Shown: piece after piece, positions 11,904 to 20,801 of the stretch
Numbering within the stretch: the first letter of the stretch is position 1
Layout: the number at the start of each line of letters is the position of its first letter
Notes under the pieces: model-generated
What the model saw: only the letters and a program-made list of their open reading frames with translations
Database searches by the model: none
Told to the model about the DNA's origin: nothing
Source of the DNA: Pseudomonas sp. PDM18
GTDB taxonomy: Bacteria > Pseudomonadota > Gammaproteobacteria > Pseudomonadales > Pseudomonadaceae
Direction of reading: 5' to 3'
Length of the DNA stretch: 64,000 nt
Assembly: GCF_014852585.1 (NCBI RefSeq)
Contig: NZ_JACVBX010000004.1
Location: forward strand, 310,001-374,000
Program-made: the position numbers and the translations under genes

Positions 11904-12701
11904 TTACGCGTCGGGTTTTACGTCGAAGATTTCCTTGAAGAACGCCTGCAGGTCCGCCCAGGACTTCTGGTCGGCGGTCTTGTCGTAGCCCACATCCAGG
12001 CCGTGGCCCTTGTGCTTGTCGGCGTCCGGGCTGGTGAAGCTGTGCTTGGCGCCGGGCTGGATCACCAGCTTGTAGTCGGCCTTGGCGTTGTCCATTTCGG
12101 TCTTGAATGCCGCAACGCTCTCGGCCGGCACCAGGGTGTCTGCGCCGCCGTGCTCGACCAGGATCTTCGTCTTGATCTGCCCCGGCTGCGCCGGTGTCTC
12201 GGTCGCCAGCACGCCGTGGAAACTGGCCACGCCGGCCAGCGGCAGCCCGGCGCGGGCCATGTCCAGCACCACCTTGCCGCCGAAGCAGTAACCGATGGCG
12301 GCGATCTTGCTCGGGTCGGTCTGCGGCTGTTTCTTCAGCAGCTCCAGCCCGGCCTGGAAACGCGCCCTGGCGGCGTCGGCATTCTTCAGCGCCTCGGCCA
12401 TGAAGGCTTTGGCATCGTTGGGGTGGTCGGTGTGCTTGCCCTCGCCGTACATGTCGATGGCCAGGGCGCTGTAGCCCAGTTCGGCGAGCTGCCGCGCGCG
12501 GCTTTTCGCGTAGTCGTTCAGGCCCCAGAATTCGTGGACGACGATGACGCCGGGACGGATGCCGGACTTGGCGTCGTCGTAGGCGAAGTAGCCGATCATC
12601 TTCGTGCCGTCAGTAGATTCGTAGGGGATTTCCTGGGTCTTGATCGCAGCTGAAGCGCTGGCCGCGAAGGCGAACAGCAGCAGGGCGGTGAGCAGGCGCA
12701 T
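11904..12701 (-). CDS. Dienelactone hydrolase family protein, exported
   Basis: An alpha/beta hydrolase of 265 residues with an N-terminal signal peptide (MRLLTALLLFAFAASASA, cleavage near ASA-AI), so probably periplasmic. The DLH signature is present: HEFWGL with Glu57, nucleophile Cys139 in GYCFGGKVV, and a C-terminal His in GAKHSFTSPDAD. The mature chain resembles secreted DLH-family proteins of unknown substrate rather than the cytoplasmic enzyme of chlorocatechol breakdown; no catabolic genes are adjacent. It corresponds by order to PA1166. Substrate unknown. Confidence 0.85.
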   Translation of the reverse strand: MRLLTALLLFAFAASASAAIKTQEIPYESTDGTKMIGYFAYDDAKSGIRPGVIVVHEFWGLNDYAKSRARQLAELGYSALAIDMYGEGKHTDHPNDAKAFMAEALKNADAARARFQAGLELLKKQPQTDPSKIAAIGYCFGGKVVLDMARAGLPLAGVASFHGVLATETPAQPGQIKTKILVEHGGADTLVPAESVAAFKTEMDNAKADYKLVIQPGAKHSFTSPDADKHKGHGLDVGYDKTADQKSWADLQAFFKEIFDVKPDA

Positions 12702-12907
12702 GATGGTTCTCCGTGGCGTTGGCCGTGGCGATGTCGGATGGCGGAATCCAAGAAGATAGCCGGTGATGGGAAAAACGCCCGCGAGGTGTGCCCGCAGCCG
12801 CTCAAGGGCGCACCTGTCGGTCGATATTCAGATAGCCGGATGAGTGAAAAGTCCGACAGCCTCGTCTACCCTTGCGACCATGTCCTGACCCGCGAAGCGA
12901 TAGGCCG

Positions 12908-13579
12908 ATGTTGGACCTGAGCACCTGGAATCTGACCATTCCCCAACGCGGCCCGGCCGCGACCATTTCCACGGCGAAACTCGGCCGTAACTACGAGAGC
13001 CCGTACTTCCGCCGCAGCGCCGATGGCGTGGTGTTCTGGGTGCCGGTGAACGGCGCCCATACCAGCGGCAGCGAATATCCCCGTACCGAACTGCGCGAGA
13101 CCAAGCCCGATGGCCGCCTGGTCACCTGGCGCTATCCGCTGGCGGAGAACCTGATGGTCGCGACCCTGCGCGTGGAGGCCGTGCCCTCCAGCCGGCGCAT
13201 GGTGATCGGGCAGATCCACAGCAACGGCAGCGGCAGCGCCGAGGCCCTGCCGCTGGTCAAGCTGGTCTACCAGCTGCGCCTGGACAAGGCGCGGGTACAG
13301 GCGCTGGTTCGCGATCGGCCCGACGACATCACCACGCGCACCTATACCGTCTATGAAGGCATTCCGCTGGGCGATACCTTTACCTACCGCCTGGGCGTGT
13401 CCAGCAGCGGGGTGCTGAGCGTGCAGGTCGAAGGCGGCCAGGTCAGCCAGCAACTGGATACGAAATGGGCCTACCAGGGCCTGTACTTCAAGGCAGGGCT
13501 CTACCTGCAGGACAATCGCGGGCCCGCCAGCGAGGGCGGGCGCGCCACCTTCACCGATCTGAGCATTCGACACCAATGA
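12908..13579 (+). CDS. Alginate lyase, polysaccharide lyase family 7
   Basis: A 223-residue single-domain PL7 lyase that cleaves alginate by beta-elimination. The three PL7 motifs are present: PRTELRE (catalytic Arg), IGQIH (Gln/His) and YFKAGLYLQDN (catalytic Tyr/Lys region). No signal peptide is seen, so it may be cytoplasmic or leave by another route, as with PA1167, whose length it matches. I chose ATG at 12908 (MLDLSTWNL); the upstream in-frame start adds a basic/Pro stretch absent from the family. Its stop overlaps the ATG of the lytic transglycosylase gene (ATGA), so the two are translationally coupled. Confidence 0.88.
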   Translation: MLDLSTWNLTIPQRGPAATISTAKLGRNYESPYFRRSADGVVFWVPVNGAHTSGSEYPRTELRETKPDGRLVTWRYPLAENLMVATLRVEAVPSSRRMVIGQIHSNGSGSAEALPLVKLVYQLRLDKARVQALVRDRPDDITTRTYTVYEGIPLGDTFTYRLGVSSSGVLSVQVEGGQVSQQLDTKWAYQGLYFKAGLYLQDNRGPASEGGRATFTDLSIRHQ

Positions 13580-14784
13580 AGACTTCTTCCATCGCGCGTC
13601 GCGCTTGCCTGGCCTTGTCCCTGCTGCTGCCGGCGGCACTGGCGCAGGCCGCGCCGGGCGACGATTTCGGCGCCTGCCTGAACCGCCTGCAGGGCGCCGC
13701 CCAGGCCAAGGGCGTCAGCGCCGCCAGCTTCGCGCAGTTCACCAAGGGCCTGCAGCCGGATTTGAGCGTGCTGCCGCTGCTCGATTTCCAGCCCGAGTTC
13801 ACCACGCCGATCTGGGATTACCTGGCCGGTCTGGTGGATGACCAGCGCGTCGCCGACGGCAAGGCGCGCATGGCCGAGCACGCCGAGTTGCTGCGCAAGA
13901 TCGCAGCGCGTTACCAGGTCGCCCCGGCGACTGTGGTTGCGGTGTGGGGCGTGGAGAGCGATTTCGGCCGCATCACCGGCAAGCGCCCGCTGCTGGTGTC
14001 GCTGTCGACGCTGTCCTGCTACGGGCGGCGCCAGTCGTTTTTCCAGGGCGAGTTCTTCGCCACCCTCAAGCTGCTGCAGCAGGGCGATATCCGCGACAGC
14101 GGCATCACCGGTTCCTGGGCCGGCGCCTTCGGCCAGACGCAATTCATGCCCTCGACCTACGCGCGCATCGCCGAGGACTTCGACGGCGACGGCCACCGCG
14201 ACCTGGTGGGCAGCACCGCCGACGCCCTGGCGTCCACTGCCAATTACCTGCGCAAGGCCGGCTGGCGCGAAGGGCAGCCCTGGGGCTACGAGGTGAAACT
14301 GCCGGCCGGCTTCGATGCCTCGCAGGCCGGGCGCACCAAGCGCCGCGCGCTGTCTGACTGGACCAGCCGCGGTGTGACGCGTATCGATGGCAAGCCGATC
14401 CCGAGCATCGACTCCAAGGCAGCGATCCTGCTGCCGGCCGGCGCCAACGGGCCGGCCTTCCTGGTGCTGCGCAATTACGACGCGATCTACTCCTACAACG
14501 CGGCGGAAAGCTACGCGCTGGCCATCGCCCTGCTGTCCGACCGCCTGCGCGGCGAGCCGGGCCTGCGCACGCCCTGGCCGACCGATGATCCGGGCCTAAG
14601 CCGTGCTCAGCGCAAGGAACTGCAGGAGTTGCTGATCAAGCGCGGCTATGACATCGGTCAGCCCGACGGAATGATCGGCGACGTGACGCGCAAGGCGATC
14701 CAGCAGGAGCAGAACAAGCGCGGTATGACGCCGGCGGACGGGCGCGCCGGGCAGAAGATTCTCAAGGCGCTCAGGGGCGGCTAG
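13576..14784 (+). CDS. Lytic murein transglycosylase (MltB family) with peptidoglycan-binding domain
   Basis: A periplasmic enzyme that cleaves the MurNAc-GlcNAc bond of peptidoglycan to form 1,6-anhydro-MurNAc. 402 residues: signal peptide (~1-25, ending AQA-APG), SLT_2/MltB catalytic domain (~30-320) with catalytic Glu in VWGVESDFGR and the GAFGQTQFMPS motif, then a C-terminal PG_binding_1 domain (~340-400; YDIGQPDGMIGDVTRKAI). No lipobox, so it is a soluble MltB-type enzyme, equivalent to PA1171. The ATG at 13576 overlaps the alginate lyase stop by four bases (ATGA), an unusual pairing of a wall enzyme and a polysaccharide lyase. A terminator follows. Confidence 0.92.
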   Translation: MKTSSIARRACLALSLLLPAALAQAAPGDDFGACLNRLQGAAQAKGVSAASFAQFTKGLQPDLSVLPLLDFQPEFTTPIWDYLAGLVDDQRVADGKARMAEHAELLRKIAARYQVAPATVVAVWGVESDFGRITGKRPLLVSLSTLSCYGRRQSFFQGEFFATLKLLQQGDIRDSGITGSWAGAFGQTQFMPSTYARIAEDFDGDGHRDLVGSTADALASTANYLRKAGWREGQPWGYEVKLPAGFDASQAGRTKRRALSDWTSRGVTRIDGKPIPSIDSKAAILLPAGANGPAFLVLRNYDAIYSYNAAESYALAIALLSDRLRGEPGLRTPWPTDDPGLSRAQRKELQELLIKRGYDIGQPDGMIGDVTRKAIQQEQNKRGMTPADGRAGQKILKALRGG

Positions 14785-14812
14785 CCGACACTGCCTGTTT
14801 GCCCCGCAAGAC

Positions 14813-14846
14813 AGAGGCCCCGGTCTGCCGGGGTCTCTGCTTTCTT
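14813..14846 (+). terminator. Rho-independent terminator after the lytic transglycosylase
   Basis: Stem AGAGGCCCCGG-TCTG-CCGGGGTCTCT followed by GCTTTCTT, 28 bases after the stop codon. Confidence 0.8.
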
Positions 14847-14886
14847 GGCTGTGACGTCTCCTGCTGATGTTCGCCGGCGAGTACTG

Positions 14887-15273
14887 TTCGCGAGCAAGCT
14901 CGCTCCTACAGTCTCACCCTCGCGCCTGGGCGGCTTTTCGTAGGAGCGAGCTTGCTCGCGAACCTGCGGATTCGGTGGGGGCGGCAGGTTGATGGCGGGC
15001 GGAGGATGTTCCTACAGGATCAAGAGTCCCTCACCCTAGCCCTGGCTGCGCGCCCCGCTCCGAAGGGAGAGGGGACCGATCGGTGCAGGAGAAAACTACA
15101 GCATCAGCCGGTACTATCGGCCCCCTCTCCAGCAAGCGGGAGAGGGGGCTGTTCGGTGCAGGATGAAACTATGGCGTCAGCTGGCACGATCACACCGTAG
15201 GGCGGATAACCCGGAACGGGTTATCCGCCGATGGCCTCGCGGCGGATAACGCTGGCGCGTTATGCGCCCTACG
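14887..15273. repeat. Dense cluster of REP-like repeats from three families
   Basis: In order: two inverted copies of the Pseudomonas REP GCGAGCAAGCTCGCTCCTAC (14887-14909 and 14940-14962) that could form a BIME-like pair; a CCCTCACCCTAGCCC...GGGAGAGGGG copy (15025-15075); a second hairpin CCCCCTCTCC...GGGAGAGGGGG (15121-15148); and a tandem pair of GTAGGGCGGATAAC...GCGCCCTAC palindromes (15197-15273). The 569-base gap between the transglycosylase terminator and napC holds no credible gene. Confidence 0.75.
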
Positions 15274-15353
15274 CTCATTGGAGCGGGGTACGCAGCCAAG
15301 CTCCCGCAGAGCAGCCCCATCACGGGCAGGAAACGCGCCCACGCCTGCCCACC

Positions 15354-15953
15354 TCACTGCCAGCCCTTCACCCCGCTCATGTCCGGCAGGTGGTGGGCGA
15401 TACCCTTGTGGCAGTCGATACAGGTCGCCGCGCCGGAGGCCAAAGCGGTGGAGTGCATCTGCCGCGCGCGCTGGCTCTGGCGGGTGAAATCCATGAACTG
15501 GAAGTTGTGGCAGTTGCGGCACTCCAGCGAGTCGTTGGCCTTGAGCCGCGCCCATTCGTGCTCGGCCAGCTCGCGGCGATGGTCGAGGAATTTCTCGCGG
15601 GTGTTGATGGTGCCGAAGATCTTGCCCCAGACCTCCTTGGAGGCCTGCATCTTGCGCGCGATCTTGTCGGTCCACTGGTGCGGCACATGGCAGTCCGGGC
15701 AGGTGGCGCGCACGCCGGAGCGGTTGCTGTAGTGGATGGTGTCCTTGAGCTCGACGAAAACGTTGTCGCGCATCTCATGGCAGGACGTGCAGAAGGCTTC
15801 GGAGTTGGTCGCTTCCAGCGCGGTGTTGAAGCCGCCCCAGAAGATGATTCCGGCCACGAACCCGGCCAGCGTCAGGAAGCCCAGGCTGTAGTGCACGCTG
15901 GGTCGGCGCAGGACGCGCCAGTAGCCCGAAAGCCAGGCGAACAGAGCTTTCAT
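15354..15953 (-). CDS. napC: Membrane tetraheme cytochrome c, NapC/NirT family
   Basis: Quinol dehydrogenase that takes electrons from the quinol pool to periplasmic NapB/NapA. 199 residues: one N-terminal membrane anchor (~20-42) and four heme motifs, CTSCH, CPDCH, CRNCH and CIDCH. The [16 protein letters not shown] region and DFTRQS are typical of NapC. It is last in the napEFDABC operon, starting nine bases after napB. No terminator is clear; REP-like repeats follow. Confidence 0.95.
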   Translation of the reverse strand: MKALFAWLSGYWRVLRRPSVHYSLGFLTLAGFVAGIIFWGGFNTALEATNSEAFCTSCHEMRDNVFVELKDTIHYSNRSGVRATCPDCHVPHQWTDKIARKMQASKEVWGKIFGTINTREKFLDHRRELAEHEWARLKANDSLECRNCHNFQFMDFTRQSQRARQMHSTALASGAATCIDCHKGIAHHLPDMSGVKGWQ

Positions 15954-15962
15954 GGCGCCTCC

Positions 15963-16457
15963 TCAGGGGTTGCCGGTCGACGTGCCAGCGGCCGCGTCGT
16001 GCTGCAGGATGGTATCGATGTCCTCGAAGGTGTTGCCCACCAGCGGCTTCACGTCCTTCTGCGGGACATGGCACTGCACGCAGAAATAGCGTCGCGGCGC
16101 CACGGCGGCCAGTGGCTGGCCGTCGCGATCCATGTAGTGGGTGATGCTGATCATCGGCGCTTGTACCCGGGCGCTGTTGGCGCGGCTGTGGCAGGACAGG
16201 CACTTGTTGCTGTTGGTATCGATGCGGTAGCCGACGATGGTGTGCGGGATGGTCGGCGGCTGCTCGGGATAGTTGCGCTCGCGCCGGATATCCTTGTTCT
16301 CGTCGGTGGCCAGCGGCGGAGCCGGGCGGTCCTGGGTGAGGGTGCCGCCAGCGCGGCGGCCGTCGGGAGCCGGGGCGTCCAGCGGATAGCTGACGTCGGC
16401 GGCCGGCGCCGGGAGGGCGAAAAGCAGCAGGAGCAGGGCGGGCAGTGTCGGTTTCAT
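15963..16457 (-). CDS. napB: Periplasmic nitrate reductase, diheme cytochrome c subunit
   Basis: Small electron-transfer subunit of the NapAB complex, 164 residues. A signal peptide (hydrophobic LPALLLLLFALPAPAA) and two heme sites, CLSCH and CVQCH, are present; His residues of ITHYMDRDG and PHTIVGY are candidate distal heme ligands. It sits between napA (ten-base gap) and napC, as expected. Confidence 0.95.
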   Translation of the reverse strand: MKPTLPALLLLLFALPAPAADVSYPLDAPAPDGRRAGGTLTQDRPAPPLATDENKDIRRERNYPEQPPTIPHTIVGYRIDTNSNKCLSCHSRANSARVQAPMISITHYMDRDGQPLAAVAPRRYFCVQCHVPQKDVKPLVGNTFEDIDTILQHDAAAGTSTGNP

Positions 16458-16467
16458 CGCGCGTTCC

Positions 16468-18972
16468 TCAGGCCAGGCTGACCAGTTCGATGCGCACCGC
16501 GCATTTCTTGTAGTCGGTCTGCTTGGAGATCGGGTCGGTGGCGTCCAGCGTGACCTTGTTGATCAGCTTGTTGGCATCGAAGAAGGGCACGAACACCAGC
16601 CCCTGCGGCGGTTTGTTGCGCCCGCGGGTTTCGATGCGCGCGCGGATTTCGCCGCGCCGGCTGATCACCTTCACCTCGCTGCCGCGGCGCATCTTCAGGT
16701 CGCGCGCGTCGTCTGGGTGCATGTACACCACAGCGTCGGGCACCGCCTTGTACAACTCGGGCACGCGCTGGGTCATGCTGCCGGTGTGCCAGTGTTCGAG
16801 CACGCGGCCGGTGGATAGCCAGAACGGGTAGTCCTTGTCCGGCGCTTCCGCCGGCGGCTCGTAGGGCAGGGCGAAGATGATCGCCTTCTTGTCCGGGTAG
16901 CCGTAGAACTGCAGGCCGCTGCCCTTGGCCACATAGGGGTCGTAGCCTTCGCGGTAGCGCCAGCGGGTTTCCTTGCCGTCTACCACCGGCCAGCGCAGGC
17001 CGCGTGCCTCGTGGTAGGCGTCGAAGGGCGCGAGGTCATGGCCGTGGCCACGGCCGAAGCTGGCGTATTCCTCGAACAGGCCCTTCTGGATGTAGAAGCC
17101 GAAGGCCTTGGCCTCGTCGTTCTCGAAGCCCTTGGCGATCTGCTCGCCGCCGAAGGCGTCGACCTGGCCGTTCTTGAAGAGCACCTCATAGAGCGTCTTG
17201 CCCTTGAGCGCCGGCGCCTTGGCCAGCAGCTCGGCGGGCCAGACCTCGTCGGTGGTGAAGCGCTTGGAGAATTCCACCAGTTGCCAGAGGTCGGATTTTG
17301 CCTCGCCCGGCGCCTTCACCAACTGGTGCCAGAACTGCGTGCGGCGCTCGGCGTTGCCGTAGGCGCCTTCCTTTTCCACCCACATGGCGCTGGGCAGGAT
17401 CAGGTCGGCGGCCTGGGCCGAGACCGTGGGGTAGACGTCGGAGACGATCACGAAGTTCTCCGGGTTGCGCCAGCCCGGCAGGACCTCCTGCATGATGTTC
17501 GGCCCGGCGTGCATGTTGTTGCAGACCTGGGTCCAGTAGACGTTGAGCACGCCATCCTTGAGCATCCGGCTCTGCTGCACGGCGTGGAAGCCGATCTTTT
17601 CCTGGATGGTGCCGGCGGGCACTTTCCAGATTTTCTCGGCTGTTTCACGGTGCTTGGGGTTGGTCACCACCAGGTCGGCCGGCAGGCGGTGGGCGAAGGT
17701 GCCCACCTCGCGGGCAGTGCCGCAGGCCGAGGGCTGGCCGGTAAGGGAGAAGGGGCTGTTGCCCGGCTCGCTGATCTTCCCGGTGAGCAGGTGGATGTTG
17801 TAGATCAGGTTGTTCGCCCAGACCCCGCGGGTGTGCTGGTTGAAGCCCATGGTCCAGAACGACACTACCTTGCGCTTCGGGTCGGCATACAGCTCGGCCA
17901 GGGCCTTGAGGCGCTCGGCCGGCACGCCGCTTTCCTTGGCGGTGCGTTCCAGGGTGTAGGGCTTGACGAAGGCGGCGAACTCGTCGAAGCCGATGTCGCT
18001 CCAGGTGTTGGCCTTGTCCGCATTCTTCGCCTGCTTCTCCAGCGGGTTGTCCGGTCGCAGGCCGTAGCCGATGTCTTCGGCGCCGTGGGCGAAGCGGGTG
18101 TGCTTGTCGACGAAGTCGCGGTTCACCGCGCCGCTTTCGATGATGTGGTTGGCGATGTAGTTGAGGATGTAGAGGTCGGTCTGCGGCTTGAACACCATGG
18201 GGATGTCCGCCAGGTCGAAGCTGCGGTGCTCGAAGGTGGAGAGCACGGCGACCTTGACCTGCCCCGCGCTCAGGCGGCGGTCGGTGACCCGCGACCAGAG
18301 CACTGGGTGCATCTCGGCCATGTTCGAACCCCAGAGCACGAAGGTGTCGGTGGCCTCGATGTCGTCGTAGCAGCCCATGGGTTCGTCCATGCCGAAGCTG
18401 CGCATGAAGCCCATCACCGCCGACGCCATGCAGTGCCGGGCGTTGGGATCGATGTTGTTACTGCGCAGGCCGGCCTTGAACAGTTTGTTGGCGGCATAGC
18501 CTTCCCACACCGTCCATTGCCCGGAGCCGAACATGCCCACGGAGGTGGGGCCCTTGGCCTTGAGCGCGGCCTTGAACTTCTCGGCCATGATGTCGAAGGC
18601 GGCGTCCCAGCTGATCGGTTGGAACTCCCCCTGCTTGTCGTACTTGCCGTCCTTCATGCGCAGCAGCGGGCGCGTCAGGCGGTCGCTGCCGTACATGATC
18701 TTGGACAGGAAGTAGCCCTTCACGCAGTTGATCCCGCGGTTGACCTCGGCCTTGATGTCGCCGTGGGTGGCGACCACCTTGCCGTCGCGGGTGGCGACCA
18801 TCACGCTGCAGCCGGTGCCGCAGAAGCGGCAGGGCGCCTTGTTCCAGTCCAGGCGGGTCATGTCCGCCTCGGTGACCAGGTTGCTGGCGGAGCTCAGGAT
18901 CGGCAGGCCGGCGGCGGCCGCGGCGATGGCGGCGGCATTGGCCTTGGCAAACTGGCGGCGAGTCAGGTTCAT
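16468..18972 (-). CDS. napA: Periplasmic nitrate reductase, catalytic Mo subunit
   Basis: Catalytic subunit that reduces nitrate to nitrite in the periplasm, 834 residues. It has a twin-arginine signal ([13 protein letters not shown]), a [4Fe-4S] site (CRFCGTGC with a later Cys in NCVKGYF), the molybdenum-ligand Cys in [13 protein letters not shown], and a C-terminal molybdopterin-dinucleotide-binding domain ([16 protein letters not shown]). Length matches NapA (~830). The start codon overlaps the napD stop (ATGA), coupling synthesis of the enzyme to its chaperone. Cofactor supply links it to modABC and moaA in this window. Confidence 0.97.
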   Translation of the reverse strand: MNLTRRQFAKANAAAIAAAAAGLPILSSASNLVTEADMTRLDWNKAPCRFCGTGCSVMVATRDGKVVATHGDIKAEVNRGINCVKGYFLSKIMYGSDRLTRPLLRMKDGKYDKQGEFQPISWDAAFDIMAEKFKAALKAKGPTSVGMFGSGQWTVWEGYAANKLFKAGLRSNNIDPNARHCMASAVMGFMRSFGMDEPMGCYDDIEATDTFVLWGSNMAEMHPVLWSRVTDRRLSAGQVKVAVLSTFEHRSFDLADIPMVFKPQTDLYILNYIANHIIESGAVNRDFVDKHTRFAHGAEDIGYGLRPDNPLEKQAKNADKANTWSDIGFDEFAAFVKPYTLERTAKESGVPAERLKALAELYADPKRKVVSFWTMGFNQHTRGVWANNLIYNIHLLTGKISEPGNSPFSLTGQPSACGTAREVGTFAHRLPADLVVTNPKHRETAEKIWKVPAGTIQEKIGFHAVQQSRMLKDGVLNVYWTQVCNNMHAGPNIMQEVLPGWRNPENFVIVSDVYPTVSAQAADLILPSAMWVEKEGAYGNAERRTQFWHQLVKAPGEAKSDLWQLVEFSKRFTTDEVWPAELLAKAPALKGKTLYEVLFKNGQVDAFGGEQIAKGFENDEAKAFGFYIQKGLFEEYASFGRGHGHDLAPFDAYHEARGLRWPVVDGKETRWRYREGYDPYVAKGSGLQFYGYPDKKAIIFALPYEPPAEAPDKDYPFWLSTGRVLEHWHTGSMTQRVPELYKAVPDAVVYMHPDDARDLKMRRGSEVKVISRRGEIRARIETRGRNKPPQGLVFVPFFDANKLINKVTLDATDPISKQTDYKKCAVRIELVSLA

Positions 18973-19286
18973 TGGGCACCTCCGGCCTGGGCAATCAGGG
19001 GGCTATCGGCGAGCTGCAAGGCTTCGGGCGAATCCACGATCTCGTGGTAGATGAGCACGGCGTTGAGCACGCCCGGCAGGTTCTGGATGGCGTTCAGGTT
19101 GTCGAGAATGCTGGCTTCGTGAGCCGCCTCCAGCACCACCACCAGCTTCCCCTGCGGGCTCTGCTGGTGAACTTCCAGACCCGGTAGGCGCAACAGATTG
19201 GCCTTCACGGCCTCCAGCAGTTTGGGGCGGGAGTGAACGATCAGGCTGGCGATCTGGATGCTCTCGGGCAACCGAGTCTCAGGCAT
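18969..19286 (-). CDS. napD: NapA signal-peptide chaperone
   Basis: A small cytoplasmic protein (105 residues) that binds the NapA twin-arginine signal until cofactor insertion is complete. It has the NapD fold pattern: [32 protein letters not shown] and [15 protein letters not shown]. It overlaps napF upstream by eight bases and napA downstream by four. Confidence 0.9.
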   Translation of the reverse strand: MPETRLPESIQIASLIVHSRPKLLEAVKANLLRLPGLEVHQQSPQGKLVVVLEAAHEASILDNLNAIQNLPGVLNAVLIYHEIVDSPEALQLADSPLIAQAGGAQ

Positions 19287-19761
19287 GGGGAGCCTCGCGG
19301 TTCAGGTGGATGGCGTGGCCGGGGCAGGGCGCTACGCAGGCGCCGCAACCCGTGCACAGGGAAGGATCGAGTTGGGGCAGGGACGGTCCGCCGAGCTGCG
19401 GGCGGAAACGGATGGCACGCGGCTCGCAGGCGTCGTCGCAACTGCGGCAATGAATACCGGCGCGGGCCAGGCAGCGGTCGTCGATCTGTGCGCGCCAGGC
19501 GAAGGCCGGGCGGCCAAGGTCGAACAGCCCGGCCTCGCAGGCCTGTGCGCAGTCGCCGCACAGGCTGCAGCCGGTGTGGCTGAAATCCAGCTGCGGGTAG
19601 CCGCCATCGCCGATGCGCAGCACCTGCTCGGGGCAAGCGTCGACGCAGGCATTGCAGCGCGTGCAGCCTTCGAGGAATTCGCTGTCGGTGGCAGTCCATG
19701 GCGGGCGACGTACTTCAGGCGCACCGCCCAGGCGCCGCAACAGGGCACGACGGGCGAGCAT
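19279..19761 (-). CDS. napF: NapF ferredoxin-type protein
   Basis: A cytoplasmic iron-sulfur protein (160 residues) that interacts with NapA and helps its maturation. Cys clusters are CTRCNACVDACPEQ, CSLCGDCAQACEAG, CRSCDDACEP and CTGCGACVAPCPGH, giving sites for three to four [4Fe-4S] clusters. N-terminal RRALLRRLGG is typical of NapF. It overlaps napD at its end and follows napE after nine bases. Confidence 0.92.
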   Translation of the reverse strand: MLARRALLRRLGGAPEVRRPPWTATDSEFLEGCTRCNACVDACPEQVLRIGDGGYPQLDFSHTGCSLCGDCAQACEAGLFDLGRPAFAWRAQIDDRCLARAGIHCRSCDDACEPRAIRFRPQLGGPSLPQLDPSLCTGCGACVAPCPGHAIHLNREAPHA

Positions 19762-19770
19762 GGCGGCGCA

Positions 19771-19938
19771 CTACGACGGCGGGCCGGGCGGCCCCACCAT
19801 CAGCTGGTACATCCATACGATGAAGCCGTAGCCACCGACGATGGCCACGGACAGCAGAGGGAACAGGCAGATCACGAGGAACAGGAACAGCCGGGTTTCC
19901 TTGCCTTTATCCGTGCCGGGTCCGGTCTCTTCAGTCAT
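19771..19938 (-). CDS. napE: NapE small membrane protein
   Basis: A 55-residue protein with one membrane helix (~16-43, LFLFLVICLFPLLSVAIVG) and an acidic N-terminus, first gene of the nap operon. I chose ATG at 19938 because GAGG lies eight bases upstream; an earlier start adds a basic stretch unlike NapE. Its role is not established. The 197-base gap to divergent oprH shows no clear FNR/ANR box for nap. Confidence 0.88.
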   Translation of the reverse strand: MTEETGPGTDKGKETRLFLFLVICLFPLLSVAIVGGYGFIVWMYQLMVGPPGPPS

Positions 19939-20037
19939 TAGGTCAGCCTCCCGCCAACGACTGGAATTGAGCCTAGTCCCTGCGCTGTGTGTGGGCAAAA
20001 GCCTACGTGCGTTATTCTTTTTTCATACAGCGATGTC

Positions 20038-20076
20038 GTTCAGCATTGGTTCAGCAGTCCGACAGGTTCGGTTCAG
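20038..20076 (+). promoter_or_regulatory. PhoP box(es) upstream of oprH-phoP-phoQ
   Basis: GTTCAG-N5-GTTCAG at 20038-20054 is the direct-repeat pattern of the Pseudomonas PhoP box. A further GGTTCG-GTTCAG lies at 20066-20076. The distance to the oprH ATG (20136) suits an activator site. It implies Mg2+-limitation control and autoregulation of the operon. Confidence 0.75.
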
Positions 20077-20135
20077 TGCCCTCTCCGTAACCTTCTCCCC
20101 GTCAACACATTACTGACCCCTACGGGAGAAACCCC

Positions 20136-20747
20136 ATGAAAGCCATGAAGAAAATCGCCCTCGCCACTGCCATCCTCGGTGCCAGCGTCGCCGCTACCGC
20201 AGCTAACGCCGCCGACACCTTCGTCGGTATGACCTGGGGTGAAACCAGCAACAACATCCAGAAATCCGACGCGCTGAACCGCAACCTCGACAATCCGAAG
20301 TTCGACAGTGTGATCAACAACAGCGGCACCTGGGGCGTACGCGCCGGCCAGCAGATGGAGCAGGGCCGCTACTACATCACCTATGAAAACGTTTCCGATA
20401 CCGAGAATGGCCTGAAGCTGCGCCAGCAGAACCTGCTCGGTAGCTACGACGCCTTCCTGCCGCTGGGCGACCAGGGCACCAAGCTGTTCGGCGGCGGCAC
20501 CGCCGGCCTGGTCAAGCTGGAGCAGGACTCCAAGGGCTACAGCCGCGACAGCGATGTGGGTTACGCCATCGGCGCCCAAGCCGGTATCCTCCAGGAACTC
20601 GGCAAGAACGCATCTGTAGAAGGCGGCTACCGTTACCTGCGTACCAACGCGAGTACCGAGATGAGCCCGCACGGCGGTGGCAAGGTGGGATCCCTTGACC
20701 TGCACAGCAGCTCCCAGTTCTACCTGGGCGCCAACTACAAGTTCTGA
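20136..20747 (+). CDS. oprH: Outer membrane protein H, LPS-stabilising beta-barrel
   Basis: A small basic outer-membrane porin-like protein, 203 residues, induced by low Mg2+. It replaces divalent cations at LPS sites and raises resistance to polymyxin and EDTA in P. aeruginosa. Signal peptide ~1-26 (AANA-ADTF). Alternating strand pattern throughout, ending in YLGANYKF with the terminal Phe needed for barrel assembly. First gene of oprH-phoP-phoQ, behind PhoP boxes. Length and sequence fit PA1178. Confidence 0.95.
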   Translation: MKAMKKIALATAILGASVAATAANAADTFVGMTWGETSNNIQKSDALNRNLDNPKFDSVINNSGTWGVRAGQQMEQGRYYITYENVSDTENGLKLRQQNLLGSYDAFLPLGDQGTKLFGGGTAGLVKLEQDSKGYSRDSDVGYAIGAQAGILQELGKNASVEGGYRYLRTNASTEMSPHGGGKVGSLDLHSSSQFYLGANYKF

Positions 20748-20755
20748 CCGGTAAC

Positions 20756-20781
20756 GCAACCGGGCCGCGCGGCCCGGTTGC
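20756..20781 (+). other. 26-bp perfect palindrome between oprH and phoP
   Basis: GCAACCGGGCCG-CG-CGGCCCGGTTGC, starting eight bases after the oprH stop and ending 20 bases before phoP. In RNA it forms a very stable stem with almost no loop; no T-run follows, so full termination is unlikely. It may stabilise the oprH message or reduce read-through, giving more OprH than PhoPQ. That role is inferred. Confidence 0.6.
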
Positions 20782-20801
20782 CTGACTCAGGGAGCACGCG
20801 C

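Noticed and set aside
14887..15273. CRISPR array
   Set aside because: The repeats are palindromic REP-like units of different families without uniform direct repeats and spacers; no cas gene is near.
17011..19050. A 679-codon frame opposite napA
   Set aside because: It is an antisense shadow rich in Gly/Val/Asp repeats; NapA on the other strand has all motifs.
19939..20037. ANR/FNR box for the nap operon
   Set aside because: No TTGAT-N4-ATCAA-like site is visible; AATTGAGCC alone is too weak.
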